Below are positions 24,674 to 33,292 of a DNA stretch of 64,000 nucleotides, piece after piece. Numbering within the stretch: position 1 is the stretch's first letter; the number at the start of each line of letters is the position of its first letter. The translations under genes and the position numbers were made by a program. The DNA is from UBA6522 sp965237785 (GTDB taxonomy: Bacteria > Pseudomonadota > Gammaproteobacteria > Steroidobacterales > Rariloculaceae): the NCBI GenBank assembly GCA_965237785.1, contig OZ250159.1, forward strand, positions 1,240,001 to 1,304,000. The letters run 5' to 3'. The notes under the pieces are model-generated. The model searched no databases, had not been told where the DNA came from, and was given only the letters and a program-made list of their open reading frames with translations.

Positions 24674-24973
24674 TTAGTCGGCCCTCCTCGCGTCGAAGCG
24701 TTTAAATGGGAGGTTATACACTTGTAACGTGTCGTATATTCTTATATGCGAAAGTATACACGGATACGGCCCCTCAGTGCGACGATATACCCCGCCGAAT
24801 GATGCTCAGGGGAGCCAATACTGCGGACTTCCCGGAGTGTCGTCTCCGCGCGGTAATACGGAAGCTATATCTATCATGCGCTACCTAATCACTGTCCGCA
24901 CGGCTGTTGCGGCAGCAACTACTCAGGATACCGAGTCACTCAGTGTCGATGGACACGTGCTCGAACCCACGTA
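24674..24973. promoter_or_regulatory. intergenic region with GTATAC-like boxes
   Basis: Three-hundred-base gap before the DUF6152 operon (minus strand) on one side and the end of a decayed gene on the other. It contains AAGTATACAC at 24752-24761 and a degenerate GTTATACACTTGTAAC around 24713-24728, 40-80 bases upstream of the DUF6152 start, a likely promoter-operator region. No credible coding frame. Confidence 0.4.
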
Positions 24974-25165
24974 TCACTGTTTGAGCAGTTCTGCGCGGAC
25001 TTCATCGACCTCCACGAGAGGGTGTTGCCGAAGTTCGGCGACTTCCTCGGGTGTATAAGGCTCGAAATGTTTGGGCAGATCGTCCGCGCTGAACCGGTAG
25101 AGCATCCAGTTCACCAGCGCCGCAAGCTCGTCATCGGCGAAAGTCGATAGCGATACCCCCCGCCG
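24974..25165 (-). pseudogene. C-terminal stump of a cytochrome c-like gene
   Basis: The minus-strand frame ends with SLSTFADDELAALVNWML, YRFSADDLPKHFEPYTPEEV and AELRQHPLVEVDEVRAELLK before the stop. The D-E-L-A-A-L-x-N-W-M helix is the last helix of a class I cytochrome c, followed by a tail known from cytochromes of amine-dehydrogenase-type clusters. The haem site is absent and the match stops near 25165. Directly upstream, in another frame, lies the truncated heavy-chain-like gene. Confidence 0.6.
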
Positions 25166-26019
25166 GCCGGAGCATGCCGCAATCGTTCGTGGAGGTATTC
25201 CCCAGTGAGCGCCTGGCGTCCCGTCAGCCGCCAATTCTGTTCGCGGTCAGATGCCGACAATAGCGACCAGCTTTCTCCGATTCGGGGCAGCGCACCTGAA
25301 ACGTCCACGGAGTGCAGGATGCCGTCGAAGGATACGAACAGCCACTCGTCACCGTAGCGCCCTCCCCGCTCCCGAATCGGATCCAGTTCCGGGTTGAAAA
25401 AACCTTCGATTCGCTCCTTTGAAACTTCACCGCCGTCCTCGTCAAGCGCGATGTTAAGCAGGTCGCCGTTGGCGCAGATCATCATGTAGCCGAGATCGCC
25501 GGCGGCAAACACGAGACTGCAACCGGGTGTGGATATTTCGCCGACAAATGCCCGTCGTTCGATATCGACAACGCTGATGGAAGTGGCGGGGGTCAGATTG
25601 AACACGCCCAGAAAACGGTCGTTGTCCGTCAACGCCATGATGCCGTCAACCACGAGTAACAGCGCGCGTTTGGCGGGAATGACAATTTCTCCGGCGACAC
25701 CGAGCGTATTGGTATCGAAAATGGTGACAGTGTCGGTCCGCTCGCCGCGGTTGCCGCGGGTGTAGAACGTTTCGGTCAGGAACATCGATGAATCATCGGG
25801 AGAATATTCGATGGCGGCTCCTCGTCGGGGTTGAGCGACACCAATCAACCCGAGGAATCGGTCGTCGCTGACATCGACAAGGCTGTAGTCGACGAAGACC
25901 CAGTCCGGTTCAGGGTCCCCCAGCACCTCCGCGCGTCCGAACGAATCGAAGCTCTGCGCGGAACAGATGCTGCCGCCGGCAGCCAGCAGCAGACAAACGG
26001 GAAACTGTTTCAAGATCAT
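25111..26019 (-). pseudogene. truncated amine dehydrogenase heavy-chain-like propeller
   Basis: Starts with a signal peptide (cleaved near ICSAQS). The body matches the heavy (beta) subunit of methylamine/aromatic amine dehydrogenases: GAAIEYSPDDSSMFLTETFYTRGNRGERTDTVTIFDTNTL, the Cys pair regions TPGCSLVFAAGD and YMMICANGDLLNIALDEDG, and DGILHSVDVSG, up to EQNWRLTGRQ at residue ~269 (position ~25212). After that the last 33 residues are unrelated, where a full heavy chain would have ~100 more. The frame then meets a cytochrome c stump, so a deletion joined the two. The tryptophan tryptophylquinone small subunit gene is missing. Confidence 0.7.
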
Positions 26020-26031
26020 TCGCGCAGCCGA

Positions 26032-26628
26032 TCAGTCGCTCCCGGTGATGATCGGCCACGATGCCTTCAGGTATTCGATCATCGACCACAAGGTCAGCCC
26101 GGCCGCCGCCGCCAGCAGCAACTGGCCTATGGCATAGACCGGCACGCCGAAGGACGGCGTCTGGTACAGCATGAAACCGATACCGAACATCTGCAGGGTG
26201 GTCTTCCATTTCGCGAAGTACGAGACCTTGACGGTCGCGCGCGAGCCAAGCTCCGACATCCATTCCCGGAGTGCCGAGACCGTGATCTCGCGGCCGATAA
26301 TGATGGCTGCGATCACCGCCAGGTAAATCTTCGGATCGTTCTGCAGCAGGACGATCAAGGCCGCGGAGACGAGAAGCTTGTCCGCGACAGGGTCCAGGAA
26401 TTCGCCGAATTTCGAAGTCTGTCCAAGCTTGCGGGCCAGAAAACCGTCGAACCAATCCGTCACCGCCGCCAATCCGAACAACACTGCGGATACCTGCCCG
26501 GCCCACGCCCATGGGAGGTAGTAGATCAGCACCACCAGGGGAATGGCGATAATTCGCAATGACGTCAGCAGGTTCGGTATGGTCAGGAGCATGCCCGAGT
26601 CCGGATGGTTCGCCGGTTTCATTGTCAT
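26032..26628 (-). CDS. pgsA: CDP-diacylglycerol-glycerol-3-phosphate 3-phosphatidyltransferase
   Basis: Makes phosphatidylglycerophosphate, the committed step of phosphatidylglycerol and cardiolipin synthesis, in the inner membrane. The CDP-alcohol phosphotransferase motif DG..AR........G...D...D is complete (DWFDGFLARKLGQTSKFGEF then LDPVADK). Opening IPNLLTSLRIIAIPLV and several hydrophobic segments fit the family; 198 residues, or 186 if the internal ATG at 26592 is used, which begins at the usual place. It follows uvrC at 35 bases, the standard gammaproteobacterial order. Confidence 0.95.
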   Translation of the reverse strand: MTMKPANHPDSGMLLTIPNLLTSLRIIAIPLVVLIYYLPWAWAGQVSAVLFGLAAVTDWFDGFLARKLGQTSKFGEFLDPVADKLLVSAALIVLLQNDPKIYLAVIAAIIIGREITVSALREWMSELGSRATVKVSYFAKWKTTLQMFGIGFMLYQTPSFGVPVYAIGQLLLAAAAGLTLWSMIEYLKASWPIITGSD

Positions 26629-26663
26629 GCCGCCCGTGCGGCATGTTTCAGCGAAATAACGGC

Positions 26664-28505
26664 TTAATCGGAGTGTACATGCTCGTATATCAGCTTGGCC
26701 AGATGACGCGAGATTCCCTTGACTCGCATCAGGTCTTCCACGCCGGCACGCGTCACGGCCTGAAGTCCGCCGAATTGCCGCAGCAACTCACGTCGCCGCT
26801 TTGGACCGACACCGGGGATTGCCTCAAGAGGTGAAGCCGAGTGTTTCTTCTGCCGGCGGGCTCGATGACCCGCCACGGCAAAGCGGTGCGCTTCATCGCG
26901 CAGTTGCAGGATCAGGTGCAGCGCAGGCGAGTCGGGCGCCAGCTTGAGCGCAGTTCGGCGGCCCTCAAGGAACAGCCGTTCGCGCCCCGGTTGACGTTTC
27001 GCACCCTTGGCGACGGCCGCCAGCCGCATCCCCGCGGATCGAAGTCCCTCGGTCGCAACCGATGCCACACCGAGCTGACCCCGGCCGCCGTCGACGAACA
27101 GCACATCGGGAACGCCCGTTTCGGCCGTGAGCAACCGCGAACTCCATCGCTCCAGGGCCTGGGTCATCGCGCCGTAGTCATCGCCGCCGGTGACGCCGGA
27201 GATATTGAAGCGCCGGTACTCGGACTTCATGGGGCCTTGGGGACCGAAGACAACGCACGCGGCCACGGCCGAATCGCCGCCGGTGTGACTCACATCGAAG
27301 CAGGCCAGGCGCTCGGGAATTTCGCGCAATTTGAGACAATCCGCCAGCGCTTCCAACTGCCGCGACAGGACCGCTCCGGACTTGCGCCTTTGCGCGAGTC
27401 CCTGGGCCGCATTGGTCAGCACCATGTCGATCCATGCCGCGCGGTCGCCGCGGACGCGATGCTTGATTTGCACGCCCCGCCCCGCCCGCTCCGTGAGCAT
27501 GGCTGCAAGCGCGCCGGCATCGCTTACGGAATGGCTGATCAAAATCTCGTGCGGTGGTTCGCGCCGGCCGTAGTATTGAAGCAGGAACGCCCGCATGACC
27601 TCCTCGGATTCCGTCGCCGCCACCGCTCGCGGGAAATGACTTCGCGAACCCAGAAGCCGACCGCCGCGGAAGGATAGGACCGCCACGCAATTCACACTCC
27701 GGTCGCAAACCAGGCCGATCGCGTCGATGTCACCGCGCGCCCGCGAAACGAGTTGCCGGGTTTCAACCGCCTTGAGCTTGGCCAGTTGATCGCGGTACTG
27801 GGCCGCGCGCTCGAAATCGAGCCGCCGCGCCGCGCCTTCCATCCGCTTTACGACGATTTCGGTGATCGCTTCGCTGCGCCCTTGCAGGAACATCATGGCA
27901 TGCTCGATATCCCGCTGGTATTCCTGCGTGGCAATCAACCCCACGCACGGCGCCGTGCAGCGTTTGATCTGGTACTGCAGACAGGGGCGCGTGCGATTGG
28001 CGAAATAACTGTCCTCGCACTGACGTACCCGAAAGAGCTTTTGCAGTTGATTGAGCGTCTCCCGGACCGACCCGGCGCTGGGATAGGGGCCGAACAAGTG
28101 GCCCGCGGCCCGGCGCGAACCCCGGTAGAACGATACCCGGGGGAATGCCTGGTCGGTGCGCACCCGGATGTAGGGGTAGCTCTTGTCGTCCCGCAGAACG
28201 ACATTGAATCGAGGCTTGTGGCGCTTGATGAGGTTGTACTCGAGTATCAGCGCCTCGGTCTCGGTTTGTGTGACCGTCACCCGGATGTCGGCGACCTTGG
28301 CCACCATCGCCATGGTCTTCGCGTCCCGGGGTCTACCGTGGAAATAGCTCCCCACACGCCGCCGCAGGTTCTTGGCCTTCCCCACATAGATGATCTCGCC
28401 CGCGGCATCGAGCATTTGGTAGGCGCCGGGGCGCTGAGTGAGACTGCCGGCAAAGACCTTGGGATCGAACAGCGTCGTCCCGTCCCTTGCAGCCGTTGCG
28501 GTCAA
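26664..28505 (-). CDS. uvrC: excinuclease ABC subunit C
   Basis: UvrC makes both incisions in nucleotide excision repair with UvrA and UvrB. GIY-YIG nuclease domain at ~25-110 (GAYQML...IIYVGKAKNLRRRVGSYF), Cys-rich PCLQYQIKRCTAPCVGL near 160, UVR segment with RRLDFERAAQYRDQL, the RNase H-like second nuclease (FDVSHTGGDSAVAACVVF, DVLFVDGGRGQL) and a C-terminal helix-hairpin-helix pair (IPGVGPKRRRELLRQFGG, VKGISRHLAKLIYEHV). Length 613, normal. The first possible codon is TTG at 28505, overlapping the upstream stop by 4 bases; coupling would explain such a weak start. Confidence 0.96.
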   Translation of the reverse strand: MTATAARDGTTLFDPKVFAGSLTQRPGAYQMLDAAGEIIYVGKAKNLRRRVGSYFHGRPRDAKTMAMVAKVADIRVTVTQTETEALILEYNLIKRHKPRFNVVLRDDKSYPYIRVRTDQAFPRVSFYRGSRRAAGHLFGPYPSAGSVRETLNQLQKLFRVRQCEDSYFANRTRPCLQYQIKRCTAPCVGLIATQEYQRDIEHAMMFLQGRSEAITEIVVKRMEGAARRLDFERAAQYRDQLAKLKAVETRQLVSRARGDIDAIGLVCDRSVNCVAVLSFRGGRLLGSRSHFPRAVAATESEEVMRAFLLQYYGRREPPHEILISHSVSDAGALAAMLTERAGRGVQIKHRVRGDRAAWIDMVLTNAAQGLAQRRKSGAVLSRQLEALADCLKLREIPERLACFDVSHTGGDSAVAACVVFGPQGPMKSEYRRFNISGVTGGDDYGAMTQALERWSSRLLTAETGVPDVLFVDGGRGQLGVASVATEGLRSAGMRLAAVAKGAKRQPGRERLFLEGRRTALKLAPDSPALHLILQLRDEAHRFAVAGHRARRQKKHSASPLEAIPGVGPKRRRELLRQFGGLQAVTRAGVEDLMRVKGISRHLAKLIYEHVHSD

Positions 28506-29854
28506 TGGCTATTCAACTGACCGGCAATGCGCAGGGCAACTTCCATGGCCTGCTCGTAGTTCAGGCGAGGATCAACCTGGGATTTGTAGGCCCGGGCAAG
28601 GTCCGCTTCCTTCAGACCGCGAGCACCACCCACGCACTCGGTGACGTTCTCACCGGTGAGTTCCAGGTGGACGCCGCCGAGGATCGTGCCCGCTTCGCGA
28701 TGAATTCTGAACGCCGCCTTCAATTCCTTGACGATGTTGTCGAAGCGGCGGGTCTTGTAGCCTTCCCCGGTGGACTCCGTGTTGCCGTGCATGGGATCGC
28801 AGATCCAGAGCACATGGGTACCCGTCGCGCGCACGGCTTCAATCACCCGCGGCAGGTGTTCTTCGACCTGTTTCGCACCGAATCGCGTGATCAGCGACAG
28901 CCGACCCGGTTCGTTGTCAGGGTTGAGGATGCCAATCAACGTCTGCAAATGTTCATCTGCCACGCCCACGCCGATCTTGATGCCGATCGGGTTGCTGATA
29001 CCCTTGAAGTACTCCACGTGGGCGCTTTCCAGGTCCGCGGTGCGCATCCCGATCCAGGGGAAGTGGGTCGTCAGGTTGTACCAGCGCTGCCGATGGGGAA
29101 GGAAACGCGTCTGAGCCTGCTCGTAGGGCAAGTGCAGCCCCTCGTGGCAGGTATAGAACTCGACTCGATGGGAAGTCATCGACTCACCGGCTACCGACTC
29201 GAAGAACTCCAGTGAGTCCGATACGGATTGGACGAGTCGGTGGTACTCGGCCGCCATGGGCGATTCGCCCACGAAATCCAGGTCCCAGTTTTCCGGGTGA
29301 TGCAGGTCCGCAAAACCGCCGTCAATCAGCGACCGAACGAAATTCAGGGTGAGCGCGGCGCGCTCGTAGCCACGCAACATGAGGCTCGGATCGGGTTCGC
29401 GGTCTTCGGCGACAAAGGCGTTTCGATTCACCAGATCCCCGCGGAAGCTGGGCAACGATCGGCCGTCGCGTACCTCCTCGTTGGCGCTGCGCGGTTTGGC
29501 GTACTGGCCCGCCATGCGACCCAATCGGATCACGGGCTTCTTCAAGCCCACCATCAATACCAGGGACATTTGCAGCAGGATCTTGAGCTTCTGGACGATG
29601 ATTTCCGACTGGCACTCGTCGAAGCTCTCCGCGCAGTCGCCACCCTGAAGCAGGAACGCTTCTCCGCGTTGAGCTTGCGCCAACTTGGCCTTGAGTTCCT
29701 CGACCTCCCAACTGGTCACCAGTGGCGGAAGCTTGGCAAGTTCGGCGAGCGCCTCGTCGAGGCGAGCCGGGTCCCTGTAAATCGGCTGCTGGCTGACGCG
29801 ACGTGTCTGCCAACTCGTCGGACTCCAATCCGTTGTGGGTTTTGCCTGAGACAT
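28502..29854 (-). CDS. 3-deoxy-7-phosphoheptulonate synthase, class II
   Basis: First enzyme of the shikimate pathway: phosphoenolpyruvate plus erythrose-4-phosphate give DAHP. This is the plant-like class II form (about 450 residues): WSPTSWQTR at the start, LLQGGDCAESF with the metal-site Cys, RLGRMAGQYAKPRS, YRGD-like SFRGDLVN, the ESVAGESMTSHRVEFYTCHEGLHLPYEQ block, GIKIGVGV, VLWICDPMHGNT and GGVHLELTGENVTECVGG. I placed the start at the ATG 29854 because the usual N-terminus begins there. It is upstream of uvrC with a 4-base overlap. Erythrose-4-phosphate supply links it to the pentose phosphate genes. Confidence 0.95.
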   Translation of the reverse strand: MSQAKPTTDWSPTSWQTRRVSQQPIYRDPARLDEALAELAKLPPLVTSWEVEELKAKLAQAQRGEAFLLQGGDCAESFDECQSEIIVQKLKILLQMSLVLMVGLKKPVIRLGRMAGQYAKPRSANEEVRDGRSLPSFRGDLVNRNAFVAEDREPDPSLMLRGYERAALTLNFVRSLIDGGFADLHHPENWDLDFVGESPMAAEYHRLVQSVSDSLEFFESVAGESMTSHRVEFYTCHEGLHLPYEQAQTRFLPHRQRWYNLTTHFPWIGMRTADLESAHVEYFKGISNPIGIKIGVGVADEHLQTLIGILNPDNEPGRLSLITRFGAKQVEEHLPRVIEAVRATGTHVLWICDPMHGNTESTGEGYKTRRFDNIVKELKAAFRIHREAGTILGGVHLELTGENVTECVGGARGLKEADLARAYKSQVDPRLNYEQAMEVALRIAGQLNSH

Positions 29855-29969
29855 AGGGGCGCGACTATACACCGCTGGAGCGCGTGCCGAAAATTATCCG
29901 CGCGCCAATCCTCGAATAGATGCCTCCGGCTGGATAAATTAGCTGGGATAATACTGGTATCATGATGCC

Positions 29970-31679
29970 ATGACAGGGTTTAGCCCGCATTCCTTACTCC
30001 GCTGGAGCTTGCTGCGGCGCGGATTAGCGCTGCTCTGTCTACTGGCGGGTTTTGGCGTTTGGCTTCACGCTCAGGAGACCGAACCGGAGGCAGACCCCGC
30101 GGCGACCGAATCGGTCGCGTCGGAAGAGCCGGAGGTTGCCGCGGACGATACGGCGGACGACGCGGTTGCACAGGAGTCCGAAGCGGCGGAAGAGTCCGAG
30201 ACAGAGACGTCCGAGGATGCGGACGAGGACTCCGAAAACGAATCATCCCCGGGCAGCGGGACCGTAACGCTGCTGCAACTCCAGGGCGCCATCGGACCGG
30301 CCACCGCCGACTTCATAACCCGGGGAATCGAGGCAGCCGAGGATGCCAACGCGACGCTCATGGTGCTGGAAATGGACACGCCGGGCGGGTTGGATACGGC
30401 CATGCGGGAGATCATCCAGGCCATTCTCGCCTCATCGGTCCCGATTGCCACCTTCGTTTCGCCCCAGGGTGCGCGCGCGGCAAGCGCGGGTACCTATATT
30501 CTCTACGCAAGTCATATTGCGGCCATGGCGCCGGCCACGAACCTCGGCGCCGCGACCCCGGTCGCTATCGGCGGACCCGCGCCGGCCTCGCCCACCGACA
30601 CCGCCGATGAATCGGATGACGATGCCGAGGACGACGAGGACGACGAGGGTGCTTCCGACGAGGGTGCTTCCGACGAGGATGCTTCCGACGAGGATAACGG
30701 CGACCAGGACGATGTCGATTCGGAAGACACCGAATCCGAGGACGATGGCGGCGGCGGGGCCGAGCCTTCGGACTTGATTCCGCAGCCCTCAACCGCTTCC
30801 GAGCGCAAGGCTGTCAACGATGCCGTCGCCTATATCCGAAGCCTTGCCGAGCTTCGCGACCGCAACGCCGATTGGGCCGAAGACGCCGTTCGAGCCGCGG
30901 AGAGCCTGAGTTCCCGGGCCGCGCTGGAGATGAACGTCATCGACCTGATCGCCGACGATCTGTCGGATCTGCTCCAGCAATTGGACGGGTGGGAACTGGA
31001 AATCGACGGGCGCGAGATCGAACTCGACACCACGGGTCTCATCTACGAGCGAATTGAGCCCGACTGGCGTACCCGGCTCCTGGAAGTCATCAGCAACCCC
31101 ACGGTTGCTTATATGCTCATGCTTCTCGGCATCTATGGCCTGCTCTTTGAGGGTTACAACCCCGGTGCAATCGTTCCAGGCGTGGTCGGCGCGATCTCGT
31201 TGTTGCTGGCGCTGTTTGCATTCCAGGTCCTGCCGGTCAACTATGCCGGCCTCGCACTTATCGCCCTCGGGGTCATACTGATGGTATCGGAGTTCCTGGT
31301 CCCCAGTTTCGGTGCGCTCGGCATGGGCGGAATCGCCGCCTTTGTCTTCGGTTCGGTGATCCTGATCGACTCGGATATACCCGGTTTCGGCGTCTCCATT
31401 CCGCTCATCGTCGCCATCGCCTTTAGCGGCGCACTCGTGCTGCTCGGAATTGTGTGGTTTGCCGTGCAATCCCGGGACCGGCCGGTGGTCAGCGGTGCCG
31501 AGGAGATGGCCGGGGCGCACGCCGAAGCGCTCGGCGACTTCGATACCCGCGGCCAAGTCTGGGTACACGGTGAACGCTGGACCGCCAGAACCGACAGCCC
31601 GGTAACGGCGGGCCAGCCACTCAGGGTCGTCAAGGTCGACGGACTCACGCTACATGTAAGACCCAAGGATTCAAGTTAA
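29970..31679 (+). CDS. NfeD-type membrane-bound serine protease with acidic insert
   Basis: Long NfeD family protein (569 residues). A signal segment at ~12-33 is followed by a Glu/Asp-rich linker. The ClpP-class protease domain has MDTPGG (135-140), the nucleophile Ser 172 in AASAGTY and the partner Lys 280 in SERKAVNDAV. Then come four hydrophobic segments (~370-490) and a soluble OB-like NfeDC domain at the end (RGQVWVHGERWTA...VKVDGLTLHV). Between Ser 172 and Lys 280 sits an insert of ~70 residues that is almost all Asp, Glu and Ser (210-263), encoded partly by a 15-bp tandem repeat. Paired with the slipin gene 15 bases downstream, its normal partner and likely substrate. Confidence 0.93.
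   Translation: MTGFSPHSLLRWSLLRRGLALLCLLAGFGVWLHAQETEPEADPAATESVASEEPEVAADDTADDAVAQESEAAEESETETSEDADEDSENESSPGSGTVTLLQLQGAIGPATADFITRGIEAAEDANATLMVLEMDTPGGLDTAMREIIQAILASSVPIATFVSPQGARAASAGTYILYASHIAAMAPATNLGAATPVAIGGPAPASPTDTADESDDDAEDDEDDEGASDEGASDEDASDEDNGDQDDVDSEDTESEDDGGGGAEPSDLIPQPSTASERKAVNDAVAYIRSLAELRDRNADWAEDAVRAAESLSSRAALEMNVIDLIADDLSDLLQQLDGWELEIDGREIELDTTGLIYERIEPDWRTRLLEVISNPTVAYMLMLLGIYGLLFEGYNPGAIVPGVVGAISLLLALFAFQVLPVNYAGLALIALGVILMVSEFLVPSFGALGMGGIAAFVFGSVILIDSDIPGFGVSIPLIVAIAFSGALVLLGIVWFAVQSRDRPVVSGAEEMAGAHAEALGDFDTRGQVWVHGERWTARTDSPVTAGQPLRVVKVDGLTLHVRPKDSS
30642..30695 (+). repeat. 15-bp tandem repeat inside nfeD
   Basis: About 3.6 copies of GACGAGGGTGCTTCC (third and fourth copies have A for the third G of GGG), coding for DEGAS/DEDAS units. 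The period is five codons, so copy number can change without a frameshift. It forms part of the acidic insert. Confidence 0.95.
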
Positions 31680-31694
31680 CCATAAGGACAGAAC

Positions 31695-32456
31695 ATGTTT
31701 TTTTCACTCTCCACCTACGTGATTGCCGCACTTGCGCTGTTCGTATTCAGCGCGATCAAGATTCTCCGCGAGTACCAACGCGGGGTCATCTTTCTTCTCG
31801 GCCGATTCTGGAAGGTCAAGGGACCCGGTTTGATCATCGTCATCCCGGGCATTCAGAAGATGATTCGCGTCGACTTGCGGACCATCGTCATGGACGTACC
31901 CACCCAGGATGTTATTTCCAGGGACAACGTCTCGGTGAAAGTCAGCGCGGTGATCTATTTCCGCGTCCTCGATCCCGAGAGAGCCATCATTCAGGTGGAA
32001 AACCGGGTCGAGGCGACCAGCCAACTGGCGCAGACCACGCTGCGTTCGGTCCTCGGCCGGCATGAACTCGATGACATGCTCGCCGAACGGGATAAGCTCA
32101 ATGCGGATGTACAGGAAATCCTTGACCAGAACACCGAGGCGTGGGGTATCAAGGTGACCAATGTGGAGATCAAACATGTCGATCTCGACGAGAGCATGAT
32201 TCGCGCCATCGCCGCGCAGGCGGAAGCCGAACGGGCCAGACGGGCGAAGATCATCCACGCCGAAGGAGAGTTCCAGGCCTCGCAGAAACTCGCCGAAGCG
32301 GCACACGTGCTGGCCACCGAGGGCCAGGCGCTGCAACTTCGCTATTTGCAGACGCTCACCGAGATCTCCAGCGAGAGGAATACCAATACCATTGTTTTCC
32401 CGCTGCCCATGGACTTGGTGAAACCGATATTCGATCAGATGAAATCGCGCGAGTAA
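31695..32456 (+). CDS. slipin (SPFH/band 7, stomatin-like protein)
   Basis: Stomatin-family protein of 253 residues: one N-terminal hydrophobic anchor (~5-22), then the SPFH domain (REYQRGVIFLLGRFWKVKGPGL, VDLRTIVMDVPTQDVISRDNVSVKVSAVIYFRV, LRSVLGRHELDDMLAERD, WGIKVTNVEIKHVDL) and an Ala/Glu-rich coiled-coil (AIAAQAEAERARRAKIIHAEGEFQASQKLAEAA). Such proteins form ring-like membrane microdomains; partner NfeD cleaves the hydrophobic C-terminus (here NTNTIVFPLPMDL) in archaeal relatives. It lies 15 bases after nfeD, so they are one operon. Confidence 0.95.
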   Translation: MFFSLSTYVIAALALFVFSAIKILREYQRGVIFLLGRFWKVKGPGLIIVIPGIQKMIRVDLRTIVMDVPTQDVISRDNVSVKVSAVIYFRVLDPERAIIQVENRVEATSQLAQTTLRSVLGRHELDDMLAERDKLNADVQEILDQNTEAWGIKVTNVEIKHVDLDESMIRAIAAQAEAERARRAKIIHAEGEFQASQKLAEAAHVLATEGQALQLRYLQTLTEISSERNTNTIVFPLPMDLVKPIFDQMKSRE

Positions 32457-32569
32457 CACCGGCGGCAACGGCGCCCGCAGCGGTGCCCGCAACGATGTCT
32501 CGGCGCCCCCAGCGGTGTCTCGGCGGCCGCTGCGGAAAGTCAGTCGGATTGCCTGGCTGGAAGGCTTGT

Positions 32570-33157
32570 TCAGGCTGATCGTTTCCGGCTTTCCTGCCTT
32601 GCTTCCATATGGGCCGCCAATTCCCCCTGCCTGGTATGCAGCGTGTGCAGCCAACGTTGCCCACCGGAGGTGAATCCTGCCCAATAGCCGATTTCCACGA
32701 TCTGCGGCTCCGAGAATTCGTCGTGCAGATCGTTCCACAACGCATCATCGGCCATTTCGGGATTCCACAATATGGCTTCGGTGTAGCGCAGCGCGACTTT
32801 TTCGCGTCGATTGAAGCGCTCTGAATCGTTGTACTTCAGCAGTTCACTCAGTCGGTTGTCAGGGTCTTGTTTCGCCCCACGGGCGTTGCCCTGGTTGCTT
32901 CAGTAGTCGCAGTTCAGGCTGTAGGCGATGTAGGTGCGGACCAGTTCCTTCAAGTCGTGCTCCACGAAGCCGACCTCGGCGTTCTTGTCGAAGAGCAATT
33001 TTCGCGCCAACGTGAATGCGCGCATCACGTCCGGCTGATGTGCGCGAATGGACTGGTTTTCCGGGCCCGGTCGGCCTTTCGCAATGGCTTCTTCCAGCCA
33101 CTGCCTTACCTCCGGATCGTCTATTTCATCCGGAGCCAGGTAGCTGATGCGCGCCAT
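32570..33157 (-). CDS. carboxymuconolactone decarboxylase/AhpD-like protein with in-frame UGA (candidate selenoprotein)
   Basis: Read through one UGA (32900-32902), this gene gives 195 residues of the AhpD-like carboxymuconolactone decarboxylase family: ISYLAPDEIDDPEVRQWLEEA, PGPENQSIRAHQPDVMRAFTLARKLLF, HDLKELVRTYIAYSLNCDY, [UGA], SNQGNARGAKQDPDNRLSELL, SERFNRREKVALRYTEAILWNPEMADDALW, FSEPQIVEIGYWAGFTSGGQRWLHTL. Both sides are in the same frame with no other stop. The UGA falls where relatives have the second Cys of CxxC, giving CxxU if decoded as selenocysteine. A stem-loop follows the UGA at SECIS distance. If not decoded, the product ends after 85 residues and is dead. CxxC proteins of this fold reduce peroxides or disulphides. 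Confidence 0.7.
32860..32893 (-). promoter_or_regulatory. SECIS-like stem-loop after the in-frame UGA
   Basis: On the mRNA, CGCCC (32885-32881) pairs with GGGCG (32877-32873) around the loop GUG; the loop begins 20 bases after the UGA. An outer helix CAGGG (32893-32889) pairs with CCCUG (32864-32860). A short apical stem with G in the first loop position about 16-37 bases from UGA is what bacterial SECIS models require. The fold is by eye, not computed. Confidence 0.4.
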
Positions 33158-33292
33158 AGTGTTTCACTCTTTGCTGGATCGGTTTTCAGTGTATGCGCCA
33201 GTTTCAGAAAAGCAACGGGCCATTGCGATCAAGCCCATCGCCACGAGCGGGTCGGCGGCCAAAATAGCAGATTGGCGAGACAGGCGATCAAG

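Noticed and set aside
31704..32738. 344-codon minus-strand frame opposite slipin
   Set aside because: Antisense to a clear SPFH protein and crosses its end without any family feature.
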